Shown: in pieces, positions 35,270 through 44,155 of the stretch
Position numbering within the stretch: position 1 is the stretch's first letter
Layout of the letters: each line of letters opens with the position of its first letter
Source of the DNA: Nitrospirota bacterium
Lineage (GTDB): Bacteria; Nitrospirota; Nitrospiria; Nitrospirales; Nitrospiraceae
DNA length: 64,000 bases
Direction of reading: 5' to 3'
Assembly (NCBI GenBank): GCA_016219645.1
Contig: JACRLR010000040.1
Location: forward strand, 62,001 to 126,000
Translations under genes and position numbers: made by a program
The notes under the pieces: model-generated
What the model was told of the DNA's origin: nothing
The model's database searches: none
What the model saw: the letters and a program-made list of their open reading frames with translations, nothing else

Positions 35270-36538
35270 CTAGAACAATATCAGCTGGGCCTGCGCCCAT
35301 ACATTCCCTTTGGCTGCGGCTTTCTCGTACCAGACTCGCGCCATCCTCTGGTCCTGCGGGACACCCAGCCCGTTTGCATACAGCTGCCCCAACTGAGCTT
35401 GCGCCCACGAGTTGCCTTGGCCGGCAGCTTTCTCGTACCAGCTCCGAGCCGTCGTATAATCTTGCGGGACACCCCGCCCGTTGGCATACAGTTGCCCAAG
35501 GTTGTACTGCGCCTGTGCAATACCCTGGCCTGCAGCCTTCTCCCACCACTGCCTCGCCTTCTGATAGTCCTGTGGCATACCCCGCCCGTCAGAGGACATC
35601 TGCCCGAGTCGGTTCTGCGCCCATCCGTTGCCCTGGGCAGCGGCCTTCTCGTACCAGCCCAGTGCGATCGCGTAATCTTGCGGGACGCCCCGCCGCCCCT
35701 GGTCATATAGCTGTCCAAGCTGATTCTGTGCCGACGCGTTGCCCTGGGCGCCCCGCATCTTCAGTTGTTCCAGATCTACGGATGAAATATTGTCCTCTGA
35801 GGAAGCAGGGGAATGCCCGGGGGCCTGGGCCATCAGTCGTTGCATAGTTTCAAGACGGCCTGAGCGCTCCTGTTGAGTCTCTGCCTTGGGCAGAGAACTG
35901 GGCACTGCCTCTTTTACATGCGGCTGGACAGGTCTGCTGGAAGGACCATCCTGCACGATTGCAGCCTGGCGAATTTGTTCTTCTACCTCGGATGGGAACG
36001 GTTCATTCTGCGGCAATGTCGCAGCTTCAACCGGTTGAGCCGGTTTGTACGAGACAATCACCTTGGAGGATTTCGTAAAGGTGAATACGATGATCCCGGC
36101 AAATAGCAGGGCTATTGCCAATATGCCCATCCGAACGGGAGTGAAGAACTCATTTCCGTCAAATATCGCACCGGCAGGGCTCTGGGAATCTTTTTTCGCT
36201 CGACGTCGATTCGCATGGAATTCCCGTTTCTCATGTCGCTCGGGATTGGAAAAAAAGGATGTCTCGCAGGACGGGCAGGTCACAGCCCCGCCAGACTGCA
36301 CGCCCCAGTTACGGTTGGCCTGCAGCCATGCATCATACTGTTGTTTCAATTCAGGGGTGCCGAGCGTCTCGAAGGCCTTGTTGATTTCCCCGCTTTTTTT
36401 CTCCGCCTTTGCGAGAAGCTTGGGCTTATGGTGAAAGCGGTCCGGATGCCACACTTCCAACAGAAGTCGATAGGCCTGCTTGATCTCTTCAGGAGTCGCT
36501 GACTCCTCAATTTCCAGAATGTCGTAATAGGTCTCCAT
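35270..36538 (-). CDS. J-domain protein with Sel1 repeats
   Basis: A 422-residue protein. The first 70 residues are a J domain (YYDILEIEESATPEEIKQAYR with HPD in LLLEVWHPDRF). A short zinc-like CPSC motif (VTCPSCETSFF, one pair only) comes next. A transmembrane segment lies at about residues 137-155 (MGILAIALLFAGIIVFTF). After a linker there are five Sel1-type tetratricopeptide-like repeats, such as AQNQLGQLYDQGRRGVPQDY and AQYNLGQLYANGRGVPQDY. The J domain is therefore on the cytoplasmic side and the Sel1 repeats outside, if the topology is N-in. It would link Hsp70 recruitment and protein-protein contact across the membrane. Confidence 0.88.
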   Translation of the reverse strand: METYYDILEIEESATPEEIKQAYRLLLEVWHPDRFHHKPKLLAKAEKKSGEINKAFETLGTPELKQQYDAWLQANRNWGVQSGGAVTCPSCETSFFSNPERHEKREFHANRRRAKKDSQSPAGAIFDGNEFFTPVRMGILAIALLFAGIIVFTFTKSSKVIVSYKPAQPVEAATLPQNEPFPSEVEEQIRQAAIVQDGPSSRPVQPHVKEAVPSSLPKAETQQERSGRLETMQRLMAQAPGHSPASSEDNISSVDLEQLKMRGAQGNASAQNQLGQLYDQGRRGVPQDYAIALGWYEKAAAQGNGWAQNRLGQMSSDGRGMPQDYQKARQWWEKAAGQGIAQAQYNLGQLYANGRGVPQDYTTARSWYEKAAGQGNSWAQAQLGQLYANGLGVPQDQRMARVWYEKAAAKGNVWAQAQLILF

Positions 36539-36727
36539 CGGAGACGTTCCTTACAATAGACAGGGCTACACCCACGAGGCCCAGCCGAAGAGGGACGGAA
36601 TCAAGGATTCATTGATCTGGATATATTAACCTATGATCTACTCAAACTGGAAGGATATCGATGGCAAGAAGTATAACCCACACAGCCCTTTCGAAGGCCC
36701 CCTTCCCCTCTGCCGCTGAAACGACAA

Positions 36728-36758
36728 CGACGAGGTGTGGAATACCCACGCCTCGTCG
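36728..36758 (-). terminator. Hairpin terminator of the 36796 gene
   Basis: GACGAGGTGTGG and CCCACGCCTCGTC form a stem of about twelve pairs with one G-T and a small loop. It lies 38 bases after the stop of the minus-strand gene. The sequence after it on the minus strand is TTGTCGTTT, a poor T-run. Confidence 0.6.
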
Positions 36759-36795
36759 TACACTTGACGCCAGCCCGAAAGCTGACGCGGTTGCT

Positions 36796-37788
36796 CTAAC
36801 TATGAATGGAAAGTGAGAATGACGTCTGACTCACTGCCTGATACGCAAAAGCAACACTGCTGCTCGGGGGAGCCGAGGCCCGCACCTCGTTTGCAGGCCG
36901 ATTATGATCCTGCTCCCTCTCGCCTCGCAGTTCCTTCACCAAATCCTCGCGCAGCTTCGTGAAGAAGTCCGGCAGATACTTGTGGACTTTGTGGGACTCG
37001 ACTCTCGTGTCTTTCAGCGCATCCAAGACCTGCTCCACGAGAGACTTCGTTCGCGACGCATCCTGCGCCGGCGCGACGAGACGGGTCGCCGCGCCTGATG
37101 CCGGAGCCGCTGCGTCAGTCGATTGTTGGGTGGGCGCCGTGGTACCGGTAGACGGTTGCGGGATCACCGCAGCCGTCGAAGGCGCTCCACCCGGGGTAGC
37201 TGGGTTAGACGTAGTGGCAGGTGTCTGGGATTGTTGGCCAGCCGGCAGCGTTGGTTGACCGGTCACCTCCGAGACAATCCTCGCGGCGAGAGCCGTTACG
37301 GACCGTTCCACATCTACATTGAGGTCCAAACCTGAGAGAGAAGACAATCTTCCGAACCGCTCGGCCAGCTTCGCCGTCTTGGCGAGGGCCGCGTCATCCT
37401 GCCCATTCAAATATTTTTCGAAGATGTTCGCGACCCTTCTGAACAACTTCGTCAGATCCTTAACCTCTTGTTCGTTCAGATCACCTTGCACCGCCACGCC
37501 AAACTCCTGTTTCAACGATAACTCGGCATACTTTGCTTGAACATCTACCCTCTTGCCATCGCCTTCGATGTGGGACTTGTAGTTCACCGCGCGGAAGTCT
37601 GATTCAAGATCCGCGGAGAGGGTAATCGTGTCCCCTTCTGTCGTCGTCACACTCAGACGGCCTGTGAAGTCGTTGGAAACCGCGACTCCGCTAACCTTGG
37701 TATCCAGTCGCTGGGTCCCCGCCCCGGTTGCAGAAGAAAGGTTAAAAAACTGCTGCGGGTCGATTTTGGTCAGAGCTTGGACTGGCAT
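36796..37788 (-). CDS. Hypothetical cytoplasmic protein
   Basis: A 330-residue protein with no signal peptide or membrane segment. The N-terminal 90 residues are beta-rich (GRLSVTTTEGDTITLSADLESDF), then a helical stretch follows (LNEQEVKDLTKLFRRVANIFEKYL). A low-complexity Pro/Thr/Ala/Gln linker spans about residues 180-235. The C-terminal helical segment includes ESHKVHKYLPDFFTKLREDL. Not recognised. A hairpin terminator lies downstream, so it is probably expressed alone. Confidence 0.65.
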   Translation of the reverse strand: MPVQALTKIDPQQFFNLSSATGAGTQRLDTKVSGVAVSNDFTGRLSVTTTEGDTITLSADLESDFRAVNYKSHIEGDGKRVDVQAKYAELSLKQEFGVAVQGDLNEQEVKDLTKLFRRVANIFEKYLNGQDDAALAKTAKLAERFGRLSSLSGLDLNVDVERSVTALAARIVSEVTGQPTLPAGQQSQTPATTSNPATPGGAPSTAAVIPQPSTGTTAPTQQSTDAAAPASGAATRLVAPAQDASRTKSLVEQVLDALKDTRVESHKVHKYLPDFFTKLREDLVKELRGEREQDHNRPANEVRASAPPSSSVAFAYQAVSQTSFSLSIHS

Positions 37789-37932
37789 GGGGCATCTCCC
37801 GGTTATTTCAGGCCTATCCAGACAGCTTCCCTATCGGCACAGATCCGACTGAACTTTAGTTGGCTTGTGATATAGTGGAGTTCGTCAACGATGAAGAGAG
37901 CCGTTCCCTTCCACACCAAAGGAGGCACCTAC

Positions 37933-38313
37933 ATGAAACAGGTCGCTGTTTGGGCCATCGTGCCGCTGCTCATGCTGGTCGGGTCAGGCTGCACGCTCAA
38001 AAGCACGGTCAAACAGACCACGGATACTACCTCCAACGTCACTGGCACGACCTCCGGTCGCACCTGGTTCAATGAAGACGGCATGTTGAATCCAGAACAT
38101 AAACTCACTGCCTTTGCCACTTTCAATCAGGAGAATGTGGAACAAGACCTGGCGCGTGGACAGGGGGAATATGTGACATCGCTCGGTACCCTCATGGGAC
38201 TGCCGAATGACCGGCAACCAGCCTTTCGCGCGAAAGCGCAGGGAGCATTCCTGACTCTCATGACGTCCGATCAACAAGCTCGACTTCAACAGTTGAGAAT
38301 GCTGGCTCACTAG
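37933..38313 (+). CDS. DUF3015-like lipoprotein
   Basis: A 126-residue lipoprotein (signal VAVWAIVPLLMLVGSGC). The mature protein contains QENVEQDLARGQGEYVTSL, LGTLMGLPNDRQPAF and FLTLMTSDQQARLQQLRML, which resembles the DUF3015 pattern in which a GEYL..L..L(M)G segment is diagnostic. The ATG at 37933 follows GGAGGCACCTAC; the frame start at 37891 has no signal. Function unknown. Confidence 0.7.
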   Translation: MKQVAVWAIVPLLMLVGSGCTLKSTVKQTTDTTSNVTGTTSGRTWFNEDGMLNPEHKLTAFATFNQENVEQDLARGQGEYVTSLGTLMGLPNDRQPAFRAKAQGAFLTLMTSDQQARLQQLRMLAH

Positions 38314-38355
38314 CCCGGACTATTCATAGCGGTTCGTGGTGGAGTCGCACCTTGC

Positions 38356-41300
38356 TCACAACTCACGAACGACAAACGACACCTGTTTGTCTACTCTGTC
38401 CGCAGCCTCTCGTCCCAAAACGGTTCGCACCACAGCTCCGTCACGAATAACCACGAAGTTCGATGGCACCGCCGGCACACGCGGGCCCGGCAAGATGATC
38501 CCCACGAGATTTAACGGATCGCAGGCGGACAGTTTGATGTCGTGAGAGGCTGGGCCTAACTCGCTTCGCTTTCTCACCGCCCGCAGCGATTCAACCGCTT
38601 CCGGCAATGCAAACTGCTCCCCGGTAAAGCTACCGACAAACCGCCCCCCTCGGACCTCGCCTTGCAGCTCCATTCTTCGATACTGCACCAGCAGGTCGCG
38701 CCACGAAGCCACCAGCGTCTCACGGACGAGGAGATCACGGAACGCGACGCCATAGCGGCGCAGCAGTTGGCGGGCAATGCGCTCATTCAAGCTGATAGCC
38801 GACAGCTGACAGCCATGAGCGTGCCGGAGCAGCGACCACCGCCCTGTTGCATGACGTGGTCGGCGTGCACGTTCTCGTCCTTCCGCCCGCCGACGATGTG
38901 GATCCATGAGCGCGCGCAAGTTGTCAAAACCATCTGACGTGGCCAATCCTGCCGCCACCAGTTCCCACAGTCCCTCTTCTACTTCAGTCGCAAGATGGTT
39001 GGTCATCCGTGCCAGGTCAGCGAAGAAGCTGGCGCCTTGCTCGGCGAGCACGCGGCGGAGATCCTGTGCTACCCCACTCAGGCCAGCAAAAGGTTCCGGC
39101 CCGATGCGCGCATTCTTATCCCGCGTCACCTCGAGCAACCATTCGCTCTCTTCCCGCGGGAAAACACTGATTGGTGCGATGCTGGTCGGCACGATACGCT
39201 TGACTCGGTGTTCTTCGGGCTGACCGAGCCGTGGGTGCGGCGCCAACCGGCCCCAGCTCACAGCTCCACTGAGACAGAGATGATCCAACAACTCCGGTTC
39301 ATACTTGGCCATTCTGGCTCGCAACAGTTGCGAGTCCCAGCTCGACGCCGCTGCCTCAAATCCGGCCAGCAACCTAATCACTTCGAGCAAGCCTGCTTCT
39401 CCATGTTGACGCGATCCGGACGACACATGTTGCCACTGACATAAGTACCTCATGAACTCGGCTGCGGTCACCGGCTCGACTTCTTTTCGTAGCCTGCCGA
39501 TGGTCAAGCGATGAATGCGCGCCAGCAGCCGACGGTGGCAAAACTCAAGCCCGTGAGGCGCGAGGGGTAAGGGGTGAGGGGGCGATGACCGAAACTTGCC
39601 GCGGAGAACTTGCCCTGAAGCTTCGAGGCGGACCATAGCGCTGTTCACCTCATCGGCTGAAAGATGAAGCCGTTGGGCCAACTCAGCTACCGTGGTTGGA
39701 CCGATGCTTTCCATCCAGCCAAGCACGATGGCATCGGTGACGGCTTCATCACCTGATACAAACATCGATTCCACCTTGGACTGATACTCCGCCGCAACCC
39801 ACCCTCTTACTTCCTGCGCCTCACCCCTTACCCCTAACCCCTTACCGCCACCCCCCTCACCCCTCACGGTGAGTTCTACAGCGCGTCCCTCTTCCATCAA
39901 GCACGACAAATGAATCGCCCAGTCCTTGACCTCCTCGACCGGCAACCACCACAACGTCAGCAAGGCGTCGTGCAATTCATCCGGATCGCGCACGACGGGC
40001 CAGGACTCCCGTTGGACCTCCTCGATCGCTGCTTGATCCAACGCTCCAACCTCGCCTGCCAGCTGAGTCGGAAGCGTGCGCCGCATCTCTACCGCACGCG
40101 CCCGCCGTTCTTCCAGTGGCGCATCGTCGAGAAACGCATAGGGGTTGGCGTTCAAGATCTCGTGCGAGAATGGAGATGGCAGCGGTGTATCGACTGCCAC
40201 GCAGCTGATGGCCCCCGCTTCAATCCGCTTGAGAAGCTCGGTCAATCCATCGAGATCCATCGCCTCGGTGAAACAATCCCGCAAGGTCTCGTTCACGAGC
40301 GGATGATCCGGGATCTGGCGAGTCCGTTCGCCGACTATATTGTCCTGACAGGCCATCGCGTCAGGGAAGACTGCGCCAAGAAGATCCTCCGCCTTCATCC
40401 GTTGAATCTGCGGGGGAACCTTTTTCCCATGAGAGAACCGCAGCAACAGCAGGGCGCGACTGATATTCCAGCGCCAGCGTGTCATAAACATCGGCGCCTG
40501 AAGCACGGCGGGAAGCAAGACCTCCCGAAGCGTCCGGCTATTCAGGAACCCGAACACCGCCTCGAGCGGGAAGCTGTGCTTCTCGCCGAGCGAGATCACG
40601 ATCCCGTTGTCGGTCGCTGCCGCTTGTAATTCGAAATCGAAGGTCACGCAGAACCGCTTCCGCAAGGCAAGGCCCCAGGCCCGGTTGATCCTGCTCCCGA
40701 AGGGCGTATGCAAGACCAGCTGCATCCCGCCACTTTCATCGAAAAACCGCTCCGCGATGATCGTCTCTTGCGTCGGCACGGTTCCTAAGACCGCCGTTCC
40801 CGCGGCGATGTAGGCGGCAGCTTGTTCCGCACCACGTTGATCCAACCCGCAGCTGTTCTTCAGCCAGCTGATCGCTGAGAGCTGATGGCTGATGGCCGAA
40901 TCGGAGGAAGCGAGTCTGTTTGCGATCTCCTGTCGCAACGATGAGACTTCCCCCGACAGTTCAGCCGTTCGCGACGGCGCTTCGCCACGCCAGAAGGGTA
41001 TGTTGGGTGGCGCTCCATACGCGTCTTCCACCCGCACCTTGCCCATCTCGACGCCCTTGATCCGCCAGGAGGTATTCCCCAGCAACATGATGTCGCCTGC
41101 CAAACTCTCTACCGCAAAGTCTTCGTCGACCGATCCCACGACCGTCCCATCAGGTTCCGCGACCACGGCATAGTTTGCCGTTTCCGGGATGGCCCCGCCG
41201 GATGTGATCGCCGCCAGCCGCGCCCCTCGTCGGCCTTTGATACGGTGATTGATCCGATCATGAAACAGATGGGCGAGACCTCGCCCGCGATTAGTCGCGA

Positions 41301-42729
41301 TGCCATCCGCCAACATCCGCAGCACCTGATCGAACTCCGAACGTGCCAATGCCCTGTAGGGATCAGCCCGCCGGCAGAGATCGAACAGGTCGTCTTCCTG
41401 CCAGGTCTGTGTCGACGCTGCCGCCACCAGCTGCTGTGCCAGAATATCGAGCGGAGCCAGCGGCACGGCAATGCGATCCAACACTCCCGCCCGAATCGCT
41501 CGCATCAGCGCCGCACATTCGAGCAAGTCATCCCTCGTCATCGCAAAGAGACGGCCCTTGGGAATGGCCCTGATCCAGTGACCGGCCCGGCCGACCCGTT
41601 GCAGACAGGTCGCAATCGCACGCGGCGAACCGATCTGACAGACGAGATCCACCGTGCCGATATCGATGCCGAGTTCCAGCGAGGCTGTCGCAACCACAAC
41701 ACGCGTCTTGCCGCTCTTGAGCCGTTCTTCAGCCGACAGGCGAATCTGACGAGAGAGGCTGCCATGATGCGCCGCCACGACATCGGCGCCTAAGTCTTGT
41801 AGCCGTTCCTCCAGAGAGTGCGACACTCGCTCTGCCAGGCGCCTCGTGTTGACGAACACCAGGGTCGAGCGGTGTTGCCGGACCAGATCGGCGACACGAT
41901 CGTAGACATCGGCCCAAATCGCGTTCGTGGCCACGGCACTCAGTTCATCCTTCGGGACCTCCACGGCAAGATCCATCTCACGCCTGTGGCCTATGTCGAT
42001 AATCTGACAAGGACTCGTGAGGCGTGAGGGGTCAGGGGTCAGGGGTGTGACCAGGGACGTCTGAGCCTGCTGTCGATTTCCTACTAGAAACCGTGCGACG
42101 GCTTCGATTGGCCGTTGCGTTGCGGAGAGCCCAATGCGTTGAGGTTTGATGAGTGTGAATGCCTCCAGTCGCTCCAACGAGAGGGCTAGATGGGCGCCAC
42201 GTTTGTTCGACACAACAGCGTGAATTTCATCGACGATAACGGTCCGGACTGTCTGCAGCAAGCGACGGCTTTTCTCTGCCGTCAATAAAATGAATAGCGA
42301 TTCTGGCGTCGTGACCAGGATATGGGGTGGCCGCTTGAGCATCTGCTGGCGCTCCGCCATCGGCGTGTCGCCGGTACGGACCAGCACACGGAGTTCCGGC
42401 ATCAAGAGCCCGGCAGATAAGGCTGCGTGACCGATTTCAGCTAGTGGTTGCTGCAGGTTTTTCTGTATGTCGTTGCTGAGCGCTTTCAGTGGCGAGACGT
42501 AGAGCACTTGCGTCTGGTCATCAAGCTCACGCGCGAGGGCTTGCTTGAAGAGGTGATCGATGCAGGAGAGAAAGGCCGCGAAGGTCTTGCCGGAACCAGT
42601 CGGTGCAGCAATCAGAACATCGGCGCCAGACTGAATGGCCGGCCAAGCCCGGGTCTGGACATCGGTCGGGTGGCCAATATGTGATTCGAACCACTCGGAG
42701 ATCAGAGGGTGGAAATGGGAGAGAGGCAT
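38356..42729 (-). CDS. lhr: Lhr-type ATP-dependent DEAD/DEAH helicase
   Basis: A 1457-residue superfamily 2 helicase. Motifs in order are VLIAAPTGSGKTFAAFL (Walker A, near residue 39), LYVSPLKALSNDI, the DEIH box in TVIVDEIHAVV, GLSATQRPIEAVA, LVFVNTRRLAERV, VVVATASLELGIDIG and QRVGRAGHW. A large C-terminal region follows. Lhr is a DNA-repair-related helicase. The chain contains unusual in-frame segments (TVRGEGGGGKGLGVRGEAQ, SSPPHPLPLAPHG, SAISHQLSAISW) that match dispersed DNA repeats in the window and break the usual sequence. The most likely start is the ATG at 42729, which gives MPLSHFHPLISEWF. Confidence 0.9.
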   Translation of the reverse strand: MPLSHFHPLISEWFESHIGHPTDVQTRAWPAIQSGADVLIAAPTGSGKTFAAFLSCIDHLFKQALARELDDQTQVLYVSPLKALSNDIQKNLQQPLAEIGHAALSAGLLMPELRVLVRTGDTPMAERQQMLKRPPHILVTTPESLFILLTAEKSRRLLQTVRTVIVDEIHAVVSNKRGAHLALSLERLEAFTLIKPQRIGLSATQRPIEAVARFLVGNRQQAQTSLVTPLTPDPSRLTSPCQIIDIGHRREMDLAVEVPKDELSAVATNAIWADVYDRVADLVRQHRSTLVFVNTRRLAERVSHSLEERLQDLGADVVAAHHGSLSRQIRLSAEERLKSGKTRVVVATASLELGIDIGTVDLVCQIGSPRAIATCLQRVGRAGHWIRAIPKGRLFAMTRDDLLECAALMRAIRAGVLDRIAVPLAPLDILAQQLVAAASTQTWQEDDLFDLCRRADPYRALARSEFDQVLRMLADGIATNRGRGLAHLFHDRINHRIKGRRGARLAAITSGGAIPETANYAVVAEPDGTVVGSVDEDFAVESLAGDIMLLGNTSWRIKGVEMGKVRVEDAYGAPPNIPFWRGEAPSRTAELSGEVSSLRQEIANRLASSDSAISHQLSAISWLKNSCGLDQRGAEQAAAYIAAGTAVLGTVPTQETIIAERFFDESGGMQLVLHTPFGSRINRAWGLALRKRFCVTFDFELQAAATDNGIVISLGEKHSFPLEAVFGFLNSRTLREVLLPAVLQAPMFMTRWRWNISRALLLLRFSHGKKVPPQIQRMKAEDLLGAVFPDAMACQDNIVGERTRQIPDHPLVNETLRDCFTEAMDLDGLTELLKRIEAGAISCVAVDTPLPSPFSHEILNANPYAFLDDAPLEERRARAVEMRRTLPTQLAGEVGALDQAAIEEVQRESWPVVRDPDELHDALLTLWWLPVEEVKDWAIHLSCLMEEGRAVELTVRGEGGGGKGLGVRGEAQEVRGWVAAEYQSKVESMFVSGDEAVTDAIVLGWMESIGPTTVAELAQRLHLSADEVNSAMVRLEASGQVLRGKFRSSPPHPLPLAPHGLEFCHRRLLARIHRLTIGRLRKEVEPVTAAEFMRYLCQWQHVSSGSRQHGEAGLLEVIRLLAGFEAAASSWDSQLLRARMAKYEPELLDHLCLSGAVSWGRLAPHPRLGQPEEHRVKRIVPTSIAPISVFPREESEWLLEVTRDKNARIGPEPFAGLSGVAQDLRRVLAEQGASFFADLARMTNHLATEVEEGLWELVAAGLATSDGFDNLRALMDPHRRRAEGRERARRPRHATGRWSLLRHAHGCQLSAISLNERIARQLLRRYGVAFRDLLVRETLVASWRDLLVQYRRMELQGEVRGGRFVGSFTGEQFALPEAVESLRAVRKRSELGPASHDIKLSACDPLNLVGIILPGPRVPAVPSNFVVIRDGAVVRTVLGREAADRVDKQVSFVVREL
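38788..38818. repeat. GCTGATAGCCGACAGCTGACAGCC simple repeat inside lhr
   Basis: A run of GCTGA(C/T)AGCC-like units in the C-terminal part of the helicase gene, encoding HGCQLSAISL. A sister run, GCTGATCGCTGAGAGCTGATGG, lies at 40868-40899 and encodes SAISHQLSAIS. Confidence 0.6.
39551..39583. repeat. GTGAGG / GGGGTAAGGGGTGAG repeat inside lhr
   Basis: GAGGCGCGAGGGGTAAGGGG and the following GTGAGGGGGCG are the reverse complement of the CCTCACCCCTTACCCC words. They encode PPHPLPLAPHG in the helicase, a segment with no place in the usual Lhr sequence. Confidence 0.65.
39820..39862. repeat. CCTCACCCCTTACCCCTAACCCC repeat inside lhr
   Basis: A longer array of CTCACCCCTTACCCC units that encodes the glycine-rich EGGGGKGLGVRGEAQ. 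It keeps the reading frame open on the helicase strand. Confidence 0.7.
42011..42052. repeat. GTGAGGGGTCAGGGGTCAGGGG repeat inside lhr
   Basis: Reverse-complement array of the same family, encoding LVTPLTPDPSRLTSP in the N-terminal half of the helicase, between the GNRQQAQTS stretch and the IIDIGHRREM stretch. Confidence 0.65.
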
Positions 42730-42770
42730 GGCACGTGATCGTACCACGCCGCCGGGGGAAGCTCTACGGG

Positions 42771-44027
42771 CTAGGGAAGTGCGCGGACGTAGATATGAGC
42801 CCCCGATCCACTAACTAGATTGGTTGCCTGAGAGAAGAAGGCGACAAATCTACCGTCGCTGTTCATCGACGGCGTATCACTTATTCCGCCAGCTCCCTCG
42901 ATATTCGTATTAGTGTTGTCTTGTGACGCTAAGGAACTCAGTCCAAGCTGACGATCACGGACGTAGATCTGTTGCCCACCTAGCACCACCGGATCAGGAG
43001 CCAACAGGTTCGTCGCAACCGATACAAAGGCCACGTACCGCCCGTCCCCACTGATCGACGGACCACTGCTGATACCATCGCCAGGAATGGACGCCCCCGT
43101 ATTATCCACCGACACCAGACTTGTCACACCTGTCTGCCGATCCCGCACATAGATCTGCTGCCCGGCTGGCACTGCTGGAGCAGGAGCCAACAAATTCGTC
43201 GCCTGAGACACAAACGCAACATACCGCCCGTCCCCACTGATCGACGGACCACTGCTGATACCATCGCCAGGAATGGACGCCCCCGTATTATCCACCGATA
43301 CCAGACTTGTCACACCTGTCTGCCGATCCCGCACATAGATCTGCTGCCCGGCTGGCACTGCTGGAGCAGGCGCCAACAAATTCGTCGCCTGGGACACAAA
43401 CGCAACATACCGCCTATCGGCACTGATGGCTGGATCGCTACTGGCTGCGCCCCCTTCGTTCACTACTGCGGTATCGTTGTCACGCGAGATCACTTCGATT
43501 TGATTTGTTTGTCGATTATGCACATAGATTTGCGTGCCACCGACGCCTGGCACGAAGTTAGACGATGACGAAGCGAAAGCGACCAGGCTTCCATCTCCGC
43601 TGATGGATGGGCTCGAACTGGCACCGCTCCCAGCCACGCCGTTGCTGTTGACCGACGCACGATCCGTCCTCGGATGGACAGCAAACAACACTGAACCATT
43701 CGCAGTTTGACCCGTGCTGTCCGTCACTATGAAATCCGCAGTTGAATTTCCGGCTACCGTGGGGGTGCCGCTCACGACACCCGTGGTTGCATTGAGGGAC
43801 AAGCCGACCGGCAATGCGCCGCCAAACAGAGTCCAGCTGAACGGAGCCGTTCCACCTGTAGTCGCGAGTGTCGAAGTGTAGGCATTGTCGACCACACCGA
43901 AATCCGCTGAGGTCGTCGACACCGCAAAGGCTGAAGAACTGCCCCCGCCTCCGCCCCCACCGCCTGGGCAGCCTGCGAGTCCGAATCCGAGGGCAATGAT
44001 CAACAACATAGACGCAATGGATTTCAT
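42771..44027 (-). CDS. Putative Ig-fold plus TolB-like beta-propeller lipoprotein
   Basis: A 418-residue lipoprotein (signal LLIIALGFGLAGC, then a polyglycine run of eight). Residues about 40-120 form a putative-Ig (He_PIG) domain with LPVGLSLNATTGVVSGTPT. The remaining 300 residues are five TolB/PD40-like blades, each with PSISGDGRYVAFVS followed by QQIYVRDRQTGVTSLVS. Two adjacent blades are nearly identical (see the DNA repeat at 43041-43412). The ATG at 44027 starts the signal; the ORF opens 12 codons upstream. Presumably a surface or periplasmic binding protein. Confidence 0.85.
   Translation of the reverse strand: MKSIASMLLIIALGFGLAGCPGGGGGGGGSSSAFAVSTTSADFGVVDNAYTSTLATTGGTAPFSWTLFGGALPVGLSLNATTGVVSGTPTVAGNSTADFIVTDSTGQTANGSVLFAVHPRTDRASVNSNGVAGSGASSSPSISGDGSLVAFASSSSNFVPGVGGTQIYVHNRQTNQIEVISRDNDTAVVNEGGAASSDPAISADRRYVAFVSQATNLLAPAPAVPAGQQIYVRDRQTGVTSLVSVDNTGASIPGDGISSGPSISGDGRYVAFVSQATNLLAPAPAVPAGQQIYVRDRQTGVTSLVSVDNTGASIPGDGISSGPSISGDGRYVAFVSVATNLLAPDPVVLGGQQIYVRDRQLGLSSLASQDNTNTNIEGAGGISDTPSMNSDGRFVAFFSQATNLVSGSGAHIYVRALP
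43041..43412. repeat. Tandem duplication of 186 bp inside the propeller gene
   Basis: Two copies (43041-43226 and 43227-43412) are nearly identical at DNA level; only a few substitutions were seen, such as GAGCC/CGCC and GAC/GAT changes. Each encodes one 62-residue beta-propeller blade. This indicates a recent duplication or gene conversion. Confidence 0.9.
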
Positions 44028-44155
44028 GCAGATCACTCTCTTACGAATTCCTCTGTGAAGCATTCCTCACCCGACTTGTGTCATTATGATAACCTCGCAT
44101 GAAATAATTGCATATAAGTAGTTGATTTTATGCTGCAACGGGACCTCACCCAACA

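Noticed and set aside
35374-35847. Plus-strand 157-residue ORF over the Sel1 repeats
   Set aside because: Shadow frame of the repeated Sel1 coding region; its periodicity mirrors the real gene on the other strand.
43041-43412. CRISPR array
   Set aside because: The repeats are 186-bp coding duplications without spacers and encode propeller blades.
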